DNA of 24,431 nt from Chthonomonas sp. UBA2785 (GTDB lineage: Bacteria > Armatimonadota > Fimbriimonadia > Fimbriimonadales > Fimbriimonadaceae). The notes below the pieces were generated by a model that made no database searches, was not told where the DNA came from, and saw only the letters and a list, made by a program, of their open reading frames with translations. A program made the position numbers and the translations under genes. This document shows, piece by piece, positions 1 to 7,134 of this stretch. Each line of letters opens with the position of its first letter. Position 1 is the stretch's first letter. The stretch is from NCBI GenBank assembly GCA_002352215.1, contig DEIB01000046.1, positions 1 to 24,431 on the forward strand, read 5' to 3'.

Positions 1-29
1 TGGCATATAAGTGTAACCGGAGAGCAGCA

Positions 30-608
30 ATGAAGTCAGGAATCGGCCGTGCGTTTTGGGGCTTGTTGGCAACCTTAACCTTGGGCATCATCATTGAGGG
101 GTGTGGCCAGACGACTTCAACCAACGGCACCACCAAGCTTCAGCCGGCCTTGCAAACAGAGGCCAATGCCGCTGCGAGCAGCCTAACCTACGAAGCCGCC
201 CGAGACATGTTTGAGGTCCACCGTGACCAAATGCAGAGCGAGCGGATCGTGCGCAACGGGGCCTGGAGCTTCATCGAAGACGCCCTGTTGCACGAAGATT
301 TCGAGGTCCAGCGTATCGGAGCCGACCTTCTGCGCGAGGTCATCAAAGTCGAACCGGAGCAAAAGGCTAAGGTCGAAACCATGCTCCGTCAGCAACTCAC
401 GCTGAGCCTGCCCGAAGACAAAATCTACTGGCAGGGGCTGGTGGATGAGCTCTTCCCGAGTGCCGCGCCTACGGATGGGGAAGGTGCGAATACGCCGAGT
501 GACGAAGCGCGTGATCCGCAAGCACCAGCGCCAGCATCGCTTCAACAATCGGCACCGCCCGCGGAAGCACGCACGGATCGTGCCGTCCCTTCGCGGCCAG
601 GACGGTAG
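30..608 (+). CDS. Putative lipoprotein of unknown function with HEAT-like helices
   Basis: A 192-residue protein I do not recognise. Residues 1-24 form a basic then hydrophobic signal sequence ending in IIEGC, so Cys25 is a plausible lipidation site, although the lipobox is not ideal. Residues 55-140 are rich in charged amphipathic helices and look loosely like a HEAT-type repeat. The last 45 residues are a Pro/Ala/Arg-rich tail without family character. The start has a good ribosome site (GGAGAG, about 5 nt upstream of the ATG). The 3' 140 nt lie antisense to the conserved C-terminal coding region of aroC, so the tail is probably read-through of an ancestral stop. The gene is likely real because of its signal sequence and ribosome site. 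Its role is unknown. Confidence 0.6.
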   Translation: MKSGIGRAFWGLLATLTLGIIIEGCGQTTSTNGTTKLQPALQTEANAAASSLTYEAARDMFEVHRDQMQSERIVRNGAWSFIEDALLHEDFEVQRIGADLLREVIKVEPEQKAKVETMLRQQLTLSLPEDKIYWQGLVDELFPSAAPTDGEGANTPSDEARDPQAPAPASLQQSAPPAEARTDRAVPSRPGR

Positions 609-1563
609 CTTCGCCTTCTGGCGTCACGGTCTCTTGTTCGCTGGAGATCGTGGCGACCGGCTTGAACCCCACGCGCACCCGGATCGGCATGCCGTTGCTA
701 ATGCCGCCCTGGATGCCGCCACTGTGATTGCTGGTGGTGACAATGCGCCCCGCTTCGTCCTTCACGAAGGCATCGTTATGCGATTTCCCCGTCATCTGGG
801 TGCCGGCAAAGCCGCTCCCGATTTCGAACCCCTTGGTGGCGGGCAGGCTCATCATCGCCTTGGCTAGGTCGGCCTCCAGCTTGTCGAAAATCGGTTCGCC
901 CCAGCCCACCGGCACGCCCCGGGCGACCGCACTCACGCACCCGCCTAAAGAGTCCCCATCCCGCCGCGCGGCCTCGATGGAAGCTATCATGGCGGCGGCG
1001 TGTTCGGGGTGGGGGCAGCGCACGTCGTTAGCGTCCACCTGGGCCACCGTCACCGTGTCTTCATTGACCCGCGCGGAAATCGTGCCCACTTGGCTCACCC
1101 AGGCGACAATCTCCACGCCGTAGGTGGCGGCCAGCCACGCCTGCGCGAGGGCTCCGGCGGCGACGCGCCCCACCGTCTCGCGGGCACTGCTGCGCCCACC
1201 CCCGCTCGCGGCCCGAATGCCGTATTTGACGTCGTAAGTGAAGTCCGCATGGCTCGGTCGGTAGGCGTCGACCATGTTGGCGTAGTCGCGCGGGCGCTGG
1301 TCTTCGTTGCGCACCATCAGGGCGATGGGCGTGCCCAGGCTCAGGCCATCTTGCACCCCGCTCAGGATTTCCACCGTGTCGCTTTCCCGGCGCTGCGTGG
1401 TGAGCGAGCTTTGCCCCGGGCGCCGGCGGTCCAAGGCCGCCTGAATCACTTCAAGCGAAACCGGGAAGCGGGCAGGGAAGCCATCCAGCACCACGCCCAC
1501 GGCCCCGCCGTGCGATTCCCCAAACGTGGTGATCCGGAGCATCTGCCCAAAGCTGCTACTCAT
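469..1563 (-). CDS. aroC: Chorismate synthase
   Basis: Catalyses the last step of the shikimate pathway in the cytoplasm, converting EPSP to chorismate with reduced FMN as cofactor. The 364-residue length is normal. Family signatures are visible: GESHGG at residues 15-20, GGGRSSARET at 121-130, and GRHDPCVLPRAVP near the C-terminus. The ATG follows directly on the TGA of the upstream alkyltransferase-like gene with no gap, so translation is probably coupled. It is the last gene of a leftward run starting at ygfZ. Its final codons overlap the 3' end of the lipoprotein gene on the other strand. About ten residues follow the conserved end of the family. No other shikimate gene is adjacent. Confidence 0.97.
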   Translation of the reverse strand: MSSSFGQMLRITTFGESHGGAVGVVLDGFPARFPVSLEVIQAALDRRRPGQSSLTTQRRESDTVEILSGVQDGLSLGTPIALMVRNEDQRPRDYANMVDAYRPSHADFTYDVKYGIRAASGGGRSSARETVGRVAAGALAQAWLAATYGVEIVAWVSQVGTISARVNEDTVTVAQVDANDVRCPHPEHAAAMIASIEAARRDGDSLGGCVSAVARGVPVGWGEPIFDKLEADLAKAMMSLPATKGFEIGSGFAGTQMTGKSHNDAFVKDEAGRIVTTSNHSGGIQGGISNGMPIRVRVGFKPVATISSEQETVTPEGEATVLAAKGRHDPCVLPRAVPIVEAMLALVLADHALRHSAYSHLPHP

Positions 1564-1863
1564 TCATTCATCCTCCGGCAAGAAATGGCCCAACGGCACC
1601 CGCCCGGCTTCGGTCAGTTCAATCCCCTCGGCCTTCAGGTGCGCCCGCTGGCGCTGCGCCAGCACCGGGTCGCGGCGCGCAATCGAGAGCTCACCCTGCG
1701 CATTCACCACGCGCCACCAGGGGATGTCGTCGGTTTCGTGGGCGATAATCTGCCCGACGATGCGGCCCGTGGTGGGGGGCACCATGCGCCGGCCCACCTG
1801 GCCGTAGGCCAGCACATAGCCCGGGGGAATCTCGCGAACCACGCGGCGCATTTCCCCCCTCAT
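1564..1863 (-). CDS. MGMT-family alkyltransferase-like (ATL) protein
   Basis: A 99-residue protein with the DNA-binding fold of O6-alkylguanine-DNA methyltransferase. The conserved stretch EIPPGYVLAYGQVG is at residues 11-24, and the active-site motif position reads PWWRV (48-52) instead of PCHRV. The alkyl-acceptor cysteine is therefore missing. By family knowledge, ATL proteins do not repair the base. They bind alkylated guanine, flip it out and mark it for nucleotide excision repair. I chose the ATG at 1863 because it starts 5 nt after the preceding stop. A longer frame back to 1926 would overlap the upstream gene. A second ATG at 1851 is also possible. The stop abuts the aroC start. Confidence 0.85.
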   Translation of the reverse strand: MRGEMRRVVREIPPGYVLAYGQVGRRMVPPTTGRIVGQIIAHETDDIPWWRVVNAQGELSIARRDPVLAQRQRAHLKAEGIELTEAGRVPLGHFLPEDE

Positions 1864-1868
1864 GGCCG

Positions 1869-2312
1869 TTAGAGCGAAGCCAAGACGGCTTCCAGCTGCA
1901 CGTTGCTGCTGCGGAGCCGTTGGCAAAGGGTCTTGCCGAGGTTGCGCAGCACCTTCACGCCCGCCCCCGGGTTGGAGTCAATCAAGGCGTTGAGGCTCGA
2001 CGCCGAAGCCCGCGCCAGCACTGCCGCCGAATCCGCCGTCACCGTGGCCGTGCGCTCATCGTGTTGGAACAAGGCCAGTTCACCAAACACCGCCCCGGGG
2101 CCAAGCCGGGCAATGATCTCGCCGGTTGAGGTGGTGACGCGCACCTTGCCTTCCAGCAAAACGTAAATCTCAGTGGCAAGTTCGCCTTCACGGATGATGT
2201 CCTCATCCGCCGCAAAGGACATTTCATCGGCCACCGAGGCTACGGCGGCGATTTCATCGTTCGTGAGACCCTCCACCAAGTAGCTGTGACGTAGATTCTC
2301 CAGGAGGCCCAT
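1869..2312 (-). CDS. Stand-alone cyclic nucleotide-binding domain protein
   Basis: A 147-residue protein made essentially of one CAP/CRP-type cyclic nucleotide-binding domain. The phosphate-binding cassette is seen as FGELALF (76-82) followed by ERTATV, whose Arg87 sits where the phosphate-contacting arginine of CRP lies. There is no C-terminal helix-turn-helix, so it is not a CRP-type transcription factor on its own. It could be a sensor subunit for a partner protein, or it may not bind a nucleotide at all. The frame stays open upstream to 2591, but that part is antisense-like and lies inside the proline dehydrogenase gene. The ATG at 2312 gives a normal domain start 25 nt after the dehydrogenase stop. 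Confidence 0.85.
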   Translation of the reverse strand: MGLLENLRHSYLVEGLTNDEIAAVASVADEMSFAADEDIIREGELATEIYVLLEGKVRVTTSTGEIIARLGPGAVFGELALFQHDERTATVTADSAAVLARASASSLNALIDSNPGAGVKVLRNLGKTLCQRLRSSNVQLEAVLASL

Positions 2313-2337
2313 ATGTGCCTGCCAGGATACCTGTCCC

Positions 2338-3273
2338 CTACTTTCGGAACGTGGCCTTTGCGATGAAGATGAGGTTGGCCGGGCGCTCCGCCAGCCGCCG
2401 GGTGAAGTACGGATACCACTGCTCGCCGTAGGGGATATACACCCGCACGTTGAACCCTTCCGCCCGCAGCGACGACTGCAAATCGCGCCGGATGCCGTAC
2501 AGCATCTGCCACTCAAACGATTCTTTGGCGATACCTTCCCGCTCAATGAACCCGCGCAGGGTTTGGATGATTGCCTCGTCGTGGGTGGCAATGGCGGGGT
2601 AGTGGCCGGCCTTCAGCAGGCGCTGGGCGGCCTCGACGTACTTCTGGTCCACCACGGCCTTGTCTTGGTAAGCCACGGTTTCTGGCTCCAGGTAAGCGCC
2701 TTTCACGATGCGCACCCGCGTGGGCAGGGCCAGCAGGCGGGTCAGGTCACCATCCAGCCGCTTCAGGTAGCTCTGCATCACGGTGCCGGTGTTCGGGTAC
2801 TCCGCGTGCACCCGTTCAACCATCGCCACGGTGCGCTCGGTGTATTCGCTGGCTTCCATGTCCGCCCGCACGAAGATGTTGTGCGGCTGCGCGGCGGCCA
2901 GAAGTTGCTTGAAGTTGGCCTCGGCCACGTCCTCGCCCTGGTCCAGCCCCAGCGCGGTGAGCTTGATGCTGATGTTGATGAGGTCGCGGTGCGGGCTTTT
3001 GGCAATCCGGTTCACCACCTCAATGTAGGCCTCGCGGGCCTGGGCGGCTTCTTCCACCGTCGCCACGTTCTCGCCCAGCAGGTCTAGGGTGGAGAACAAC
3101 CCCTCCGCCGCTAGGGCCTCCGCCGAAGCAATGGCGGAATCCAAACTTTCCCCGGCGACGAAGCGACTCACCAGAGGTCGGAAAATGCGGCTCCGGGTCA
3201 CCATTGACCGGATGGGGCGCCATCGTGACACCGCCAGAATGAGCGAGCGGAAAAGCATGGATGCGCCCGCCAT
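2338..3273 (-). CDS. Proline dehydrogenase (monofunctional, FAD-dependent)
   Basis: Oxidises proline to pyrroline-5-carboxylate with FAD, feeding electrons to the membrane. The 311-residue protein is the short PRODH type, not the fused PutA. Motifs run in family order: KLTALGLDQG, FVRADMEASEYTERT, QSYLKRLDGDL, RIVKGAYLEPE, ATHDEAI, FEWQMLYGIR and, at the C-terminus, YGEQWYPYFTRRLAERPAN. The last holds the paired arginines that bind the substrate carboxylate. The start may be the ATG at 3273 or the one five codons on at 3258. It lies 33 nt after ygfZ and 25 nt before the cyclic-nucleotide-binding gene. No pyrroline-5-carboxylate dehydrogenase gene is in the window. Confidence 0.95.
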   Translation of the reverse strand: MAGASMLFRSLILAVSRWRPIRSMVTRSRIFRPLVSRFVAGESLDSAIASAEALAAEGLFSTLDLLGENVATVEEAAQAREAYIEVVNRIAKSPHRDLINISIKLTALGLDQGEDVAEANFKQLLAAAQPHNIFVRADMEASEYTERTVAMVERVHAEYPNTGTVMQSYLKRLDGDLTRLLALPTRVRIVKGAYLEPETVAYQDKAVVDQKYVEAAQRLLKAGHYPAIATHDEAIIQTLRGFIEREGIAKESFEWQMLYGIRRDLQSSLRAEGFNVRVYIPYGEQWYPYFTRRLAERPANLIFIAKATFRK

Positions 3274-3306
3274 TCTACAGCCCTGGCCCGGGCAGGGGAA
3301 GGGGAT

Positions 3307-4194
3307 TTAGGGGCGTGACTCGGGCGAGATCACTTCGCCGAGTTGGTCCGCCACCCTCACCGGGGTGCCCACCATCGCGTAATCGTTCTTCAGGAACGCC
3401 CCAGCCAGCAGGGTGTCATCCGGCATCGGCGCCAGTTGCGTCATCGATCCAATCCGCTCGTTCTGTTCGCTCATCACGGGTTCGCTGATCAGCACCGGCC
3501 CGCGCAGTTGAATCTGCACCCAGGTGCGGTTGGTGTGGCCCCGGCTGTGCAGGCGTTGCAGCACTTCTTGGCCCGTGTAGCAACCCTTGTTGTAGGAGAT
3601 GTGCTCGCGCTCGAACTCCGGCCCCAGTTCCGGCGGCAAGAGCTTGTCGTGGGTGTCCACCCCGAACTGCGGAATCCCCGCCCGCAGCATCGCCGCAAAA
3701 ACGTCTTCGGGTTCCACTTCGTCACCGGGGAGCAAGACGGGAAGCTCTTCCGGGTCGCCCACGCCCACCAGATCCCAGCCCCCAAAGGCGCACCGTCGCT
3801 GGCGGATGGCATAGCCCCCGAAGGGGAGCGGGCCGGCGTCGCCGGTTACGCCCTGCTGTTCCATCCACTCCTCGGCCAGTGGCCCCTGGATGGTCACACC
3901 CCCCACCCCGCTCACCGTCAGGTTCACGTCTTCCAAAATCACGAAGTCGCGCACGCGCTCCAGCAGCACCTCGGCGGCCTCGGTCACCCAGTGGAATCCC
4001 CGCTCCGTGCGCTGCCCGCGCACAATGGCGGCCAGTTGCCCAGTCGGGGTGACCAGGCAGGTGCTGCCCACTTGCCCCACGCTCCACGCGGCCACATCCT
4101 GCGTGGTTTGCCCCTGCCACCAGGCCACCGCGTCATTCCCGGTACTACTGAGCCACATCAGGTCATCCAGGCGCGCCCAAAAACTCGTTGACAT
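3307..4194 (-). CDS. ygfZ: YgfZ/GcvT-type folate-binding protein
   Basis: A 295-residue member of the YgfZ family, related to the glycine cleavage T-protein. Family members use tetrahydrofolate and help assemble or repair certain iron-sulfur proteins such as MiaB. The signature KGCYTGQE, with its conserved cysteine, is at residues 203-210. The N-terminal LQGQ-like motif appears as WWQGQTTQDV (25-34). The ATG at 4194 has AGGAG just upstream, only 3 nt away. A second ATG at 4158 is the alternative. It is the first gene of the leftward run to aroC and is divergent from the DUF2993 gene across a gap of only 12 bp. Confidence 0.92.
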   Translation of the reverse strand: MSTSFWARLDDLMWLSSTGNDAVAWWQGQTTQDVAAWSVGQVGSTCLVTPTGQLAAIVRGQRTERGFHWVTEAAEVLLERVRDFVILEDVNLTVSGVGGVTIQGPLAEEWMEQQGVTGDAGPLPFGGYAIRQRRCAFGGWDLVGVGDPEELPVLLPGDEVEPEDVFAAMLRAGIPQFGVDTHDKLLPPELGPEFEREHISYNKGCYTGQEVLQRLHSRGHTNRTWVQIQLRGPVLISEPVMSEQNERIGSMTQLAPMPDDTLLAGAFLKNDYAMVGTPVRVADQLGEVISPESRP

Positions 4195-4208
4195 ATACTC
4201 CTGAGTAT
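4195..4208. promoter_or_regulatory. Perfect palindrome between divergent start codons
   Basis: The sequence ATACTC-CT-GAGTAT is a 6+2+6 perfect inverted repeat. It begins one base after the leftward ygfZ start codon and ends inside the rightward ATG at 4207. It could be an operator or a hairpin at both mRNA 5' ends. Nothing else in the window shares it. Confidence 0.4.
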
Positions 4209-5022
4209 GGGGCTAATCGTGGTGGCGGCCGGGCTGGGCTTGCTGTTGGGCCTGGGTCAGAGCGAAGAACGCCGATTTGAACGCGCGGCGGCCTCTGAGA
4301 TCAGCTCCAAGCTGGGCGGGGAAGAGAAGAAGGTCCGCGTGAACGTGCGCCCCCATGGCGTCGGGGCCCTGCAAGGTGACCTCACCGTGGCCCAGATTTT
4401 CGCGGAGCGGTTCACGTTGGATGAACTCCCGCTGTTCACCGAACCCGACCGCAACCCCAGCGGCCGCATCCGCAGCCTGCAATTGCGCCTCACCGAGTTC
4501 CACCTGCGCGGCCTACTCGTGCAGAGCCTGGAGGCTGATATCCCCGAGTGCCGCTACGACTTTGACCTCGCCCGCCGGGAGCGCACCATCCGCCTTGCGC
4601 GGAGCGGGCAGGGCACGGGTTCCGTAACCGTGCGCAGTACCGACCTCGCCGAGTGGATCGACCGCAAGTACGCCGAGATCAAGGAGTGCCAGGTCACGCT
4701 GGAAGACGGCTGGGTGCGCGTGGATGGCTACGGCGAGTTCGTCATCGTCAAGAGTCGCTTTTCCGTGCTGGCCAAGCTCGTGAGCCCCGATGGCCGCCGC
4801 GTGATGCTGGACCGTGCCCGCATCACCTTCGACGGCGTGCCCGCCGACCCCATGGCCGCCAAGGTTCTGCTGGACGTGATGAACCCCGTGGTGGACCTGG
4901 ATGCCGACCTCGGGCTCTACGGCGCGGTGAACGTGGAGACCATCCGCGCCGAAAACGGACTCATGATCGCTTCGGGTCGGACTCAAATTCCAGAAAAACC
5001 TGCCGAAAATACGGGGATATGA
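4207..5022 (+). CDS. DUF2993 (LmeA-like) family protein
   Basis: A 271-residue protein with one N-terminal hydrophobic segment (residues 1-16), probably an uncleaved anchor or signal peptide. The rest is a beta-rich DUF2993-type body: repeated patterns such as GDLTVAQIFAERFTLDELPLF, then paired strands ending in VVDLDADLGLYGAVNVETIRAENG. The family includes mycobacterial LmeA, a cell-envelope protein with lipid-binding and mannosyl-lipid roles. The exact role here is unknown. The ATG at 4207 is the first canonical start after an in-frame stop and has no clear ribosome site. Its stop overlaps the next ATG as ATGA, so the two genes are translationally coupled. Confidence 0.8.
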   Translation: MGLIVVAAGLGLLLGLGQSEERRFERAAASEISSKLGGEEKKVRVNVRPHGVGALQGDLTVAQIFAERFTLDELPLFTEPDRNPSGRIRSLQLRLTEFHLRGLLVQSLEADIPECRYDFDLARRERTIRLARSGQGTGSVTVRSTDLAEWIDRKYAEIKECQVTLEDGWVRVDGYGEFVIVKSRFSVLAKLVSPDGRRVMLDRARITFDGVPADPMAAKVLLDVMNPVVDLDADLGLYGAVNVETIRAENGLMIASGRTQIPEKPAENTGI

Positions 5023-5726
5023 GCGCTTTCGCGTTGGCCCTGCTTTTGGCCACGCCGCCCGACCCGGCCAGCCTGGCCTGGGGGGCCGAGTATGCCGTCC
5101 GGGGTGAACGCGCCCGCGTGGAGGGCATGCTGGAGCGCGACCGCGTGTGGGTGAGCCGCTGGTGGGATGGCCGCTGGTGGCAATCCGCTGAGCAAGTGAC
5201 CTGGCTGAGCCCGCGCTTTCTTTCCCGCTGGACGGGCTACGAAGGGGCGCGCAACGCCTGGACCCCCGCGCAAACCGAGGCTGCCTGGCGGGATCTAGAA
5301 GGGCGCTACCTGCAGGGCTCGACCTTTGTGGTCAGCCTGTGCGCCTTCCCCAAGATGACGACGTACGAGGTCGGTGAGCGCACCAAACCCGACCCGACCC
5401 CGCTGGGGGATGTGCGCGTGGTACTGGTGCAGGGCGACAAAAGGGAAGAACTGACCCTGCGGCCCCTGGCCGTGCTGCGCGGCCGCGAACGCCGCCAGGT
5501 GGAAGGCTTTGACTGGTGGGATGCGGTGCACAACGAGCGCCCGCCCATCCGGCAGGGCTACTTTGGCGACTTTTGGCGGGTGTGGTACGCCGCCTACAGC
5601 ACGACCACGATTGCGCCGGGCGAGTCGTTTGAGATCCAGATGTTCTCGGATCGCCGGACGCGCACGGCTACGTTCACCAACCGGCTCCCGGTCAGTGCTC
5701 CGCCCGCAGAGGCGGGGAAAGGCTAA
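5019..5726 (+). CDS. Unknown exported protein, coupled to the DUF2993 gene
   Basis: A 235-residue protein I do not recognise. Residues 1-11 are hydrophobic (MSAFALALLLA), a short possible export signal. The body is rich in Trp and Arg (for example SRWWDGRWWQSAE and GYFGDFWRVWYAAYS), suggesting a beta-rich globular domain. The start is the ATG at 5019 that overlaps the upstream stop by 4 nt, preceded by a GGGGAT ribosome site. The open frame reaches further upstream to 4653, but that part is a shadow of the DUF2993 gene. Its TAA is interlocked with the stop of the convergent gene (CTAA, 5723-5726). Linkage suggests an envelope role with the DUF2993 protein. Confidence 0.75.
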   Translation: MSAFALALLLATPPDPASLAWGAEYAVRGERARVEGMLERDRVWVSRWWDGRWWQSAEQVTWLSPRFLSRWTGYEGARNAWTPAQTEAAWRDLEGRYLQGSTFVVSLCAFPKMTTYEVGERTKPDPTPLGDVRVVLVQGDKREELTLRPLAVLRGRERRQVEGFDWWDAVHNERPPIRQGYFGDFWRVWYAAYSTTTIAPGESFEIQMFSDRRTRTATFTNRLPVSAPPAEAGKG

Positions 5727-6172
5727 CGAGCCGCAGTTTTGGCTCGCGCCTTAGCTTTGCGGCGGGGGGACTTCTTGGGTTTGCGCCGATTCGCGGTCAG
5801 GATTTCCGGCGGGTTAGCGAAACGAAAGACCTTGGGCTCTACCTTGCCGGTGTTCACAAGAAAGTAGTGATAACAAATCGCGAGGTATGCGATTGCAAAG
5901 AATCCGTGGCTCAGCGATAGCCATGGGACGCGCTCCCAAATCTTCCCAAACATGGCCAAAACGCCAACAGTCGCGCAACCTTCGGCAAACTGGCGAGCCT
6001 TGGAGTCGAATTCAGAAGCGCCCGTCTTCGTGAGCGCCCCGACTGAAATGAGAAGGCACCCAGATAGGGCCGACTCGAAATCACGATCCGCGAGGGAGAA
6101 CCACCGTTGCGCCTGGCCGTAAAACAGGGCACCCACGAAGAGGGGCGGAACAGCGAGAAACGACCAGTCCAT
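5723..6172 (-). CDS. Unknown small membrane protein with basic tail
   Basis: A 149-residue protein of unknown family. Hydrophobic stretches lie near residues 4-16 (FLAVPPLFVGALF), 36-47 and 68-104 (including LSHGFFAIAYLAICYHYFLV), suggesting three or four membrane passes. The last 25 residues are an Arg/Lys-rich cytoplasmic tail (RRKPKKSPRRKAKARAK). I chose the ATG at 6172. A TTG at 6271 would add 33 polar residues unlike a membrane protein start. Codon use is visibly A/T-richer than in neighbouring genes, as in the next unknown gene, hinting that the pair was acquired separately. Confidence 0.55.
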   Translation of the reverse strand: MDWSFLAVPPLFVGALFYGQAQRWFSLADRDFESALSGCLLISVGALTKTGASEFDSKARQFAEGCATVGVLAMFGKIWERVPWLSLSHGFFAIAYLAICYHYFLVNTGKVEPKVFRFANPPEILTANRRKPKKSPRRKAKARAKTAAR

Positions 6173-6330
6173 ATGGATAAGGGAACTTCGGTTTCGGTCG
6201 CTGACGGATTGGCTCACGCAGACTCCTGAGTGTGCGGGAATCGTACCCCGGGGCCGCCTTTTAGACTCCAAGTTCCGTCCAGTTCATTTGCGCAGGGAAG
6301 CGGGTCGGCTCCCAGCCCAGACGTATGAGA

Positions 6331-6660
6331 CTAACTGCCGCGTGGTTTTGCCCAAGCAAAAGAGGGACGCTTGGATTCATTTAGGGCGAGCTTGCTCTTC
6401 ATGGACCAGAGAATGAGCATGAGCGACACCCACCAAATCACCCCCATCACCTCAAGGAAAACGTACAGCGATGAGAAAAAGCCGATAAGGCATGCATAGA
6501 GAAAATGAGCAAGCACGACTTCAATTTGCCGCCCTACGCTCCAGACGCCAGACGCACCGGGCTTCACTTTAAAGACAACAGGCCAGTTCATGAGCACGAA
6601 AAAGCCCAGCCCCACGGAAAACGGAAAAGTCATCACAAGTTTGAGAAATGCAAGACTCAT
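6331..6660 (-). CDS. Unknown small membrane protein
   Basis: A 109-residue protein with about three hydrophobic segments (residues 6-28, 47-64 and 69-86) and a short polar C-terminus. I do not recognise the family. The ATG has a GGAAAAG ribosome site 5-6 nt upstream. It lies 158 nt ahead of the other unknown membrane gene (5723-6172) in the same direction and shares its lower GC content. Both sit between conserved housekeeping genes, so they look like lineage-specific insertions. It could be a non-catalytic membrane component, but I infer nothing firmer. Confidence 0.5.
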   Translation of the reverse strand: MSLAFLKLVMTFPFSVGLGFFVLMNWPVVFKVKPGASGVWSVGRQIEVVLAHFLYACLIGFFSSLYVFLEVMGVIWWVSLMLILWSMKSKLALNESKRPSFAWAKPRGS

Positions 6661-6697
6661 GTGACTTTTCCGACCTAGCCTCTTCTACGAGCTAAGG

Positions 6698-6715
6698 GGC
6701 AACCCGTTGGTTGCC
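6698..6715 (-). terminator. Perfect 7-bp hairpin after the TMEM14-like gene
   Basis: GGCAACC and GGTTGCC form a perfect 7-bp stem around a 4-nt loop, about 10 nt past the leftward stop at 6725. No T-run follows in that direction, so it is at best a weak or non-classical terminator. Confidence 0.3.
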
Positions 6716-6724
6716 AATTGAGGA

Positions 6725-7075
6725 CTAGCCTTCGCTGGCCGCCTTCTGCTTCACCGCGCTAAAGTGCGCATAAGCCAGCAAGCCCAGCACCACCGCCGCC
6801 AGCACAATATTGCCCGCCGCCATCATGATCGACTTGCCCTCGTTCATCAGCGTATACGTGCGGAACGACCAGAACCCGAGCATCACCAGGGTCAGCATCC
6901 CGGCCGTGCGGAACGCCATCGCGGGCTTCTTGGCCGCCAGTGCGTAGCAAACCAGCAACGCCGTGCCCACGCCGCCCCCGGCGATGAGCGAGACCGTGCT
7001 CTTGCCCATCACGAAACCTGCCACGCCCCCAAGAAGGACGAGGATGCCGTAGATCAAGACCACTGTGCGTGCCAT
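6725..7075 (-). CDS. TMEM14/UPF0136-like small membrane protein
   Basis: A 116-residue integral membrane protein with four hydrophobic helices (about residues 4-22, 26-46, 57-71 and 83-100). Glycine-rich helix patterns such as LIYGILVLLGGVAGFVMGKSTVS match the TMEM14 family. Eukaryotic TMEM14C is linked to porphyrin transport in mitochondria. The role of bacterial members is not established. The ATG at 7075 (MARTVV) was chosen over an upstream start at 7126, which would run into the divergent purF leader. Only 59 nt separate it from purF. Confidence 0.75.
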   Translation of the reverse strand: MARTVVLIYGILVLLGGVAGFVMGKSTVSLIAGGGVGTALLVCYALAAKKPAMAFRTAGMLTLVMLGFWSFRTYTLMNEGKSIMMAAGNIVLAAVVLGLLAYAHFSAVKQKAASEG

Positions 7076-7134
7076 GCCACGAAAGTACCCCGCATCACGG
7101 CGGGGGCGAGGGGCCAGGGGATACACTCAGAGGA

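Noticed and set aside
1869..2591. Longer 240-residue version of the cNMP-binding protein
   Set aside because: The first 93 codons lie inside proline dehydrogenase and have Ser/Arg-rich shadow composition. The ATG at 2312 gives a clean domain start.
3275..3305. GC-rich hairpin between ygfZ and proline dehydrogenase as a terminator
   Set aside because: CCCTG...CAGGG can pair, but no T-run follows in the leftward direction, so it is not supported as an end of transcription.
3343..4191. 282-codon open frame antisense to ygfZ
   Set aside because: Shadow of ygfZ, which has its signature KGCYTGQE on the minus strand.
7088..7105. CCCCGC/GCGGGG hairpin in the purF leader as a purine riboswitch
   Set aside because: The leader is only 59 nt and shows no conserved three-way junction. 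A 6-bp hairpin in GC-rich DNA is expected by chance.
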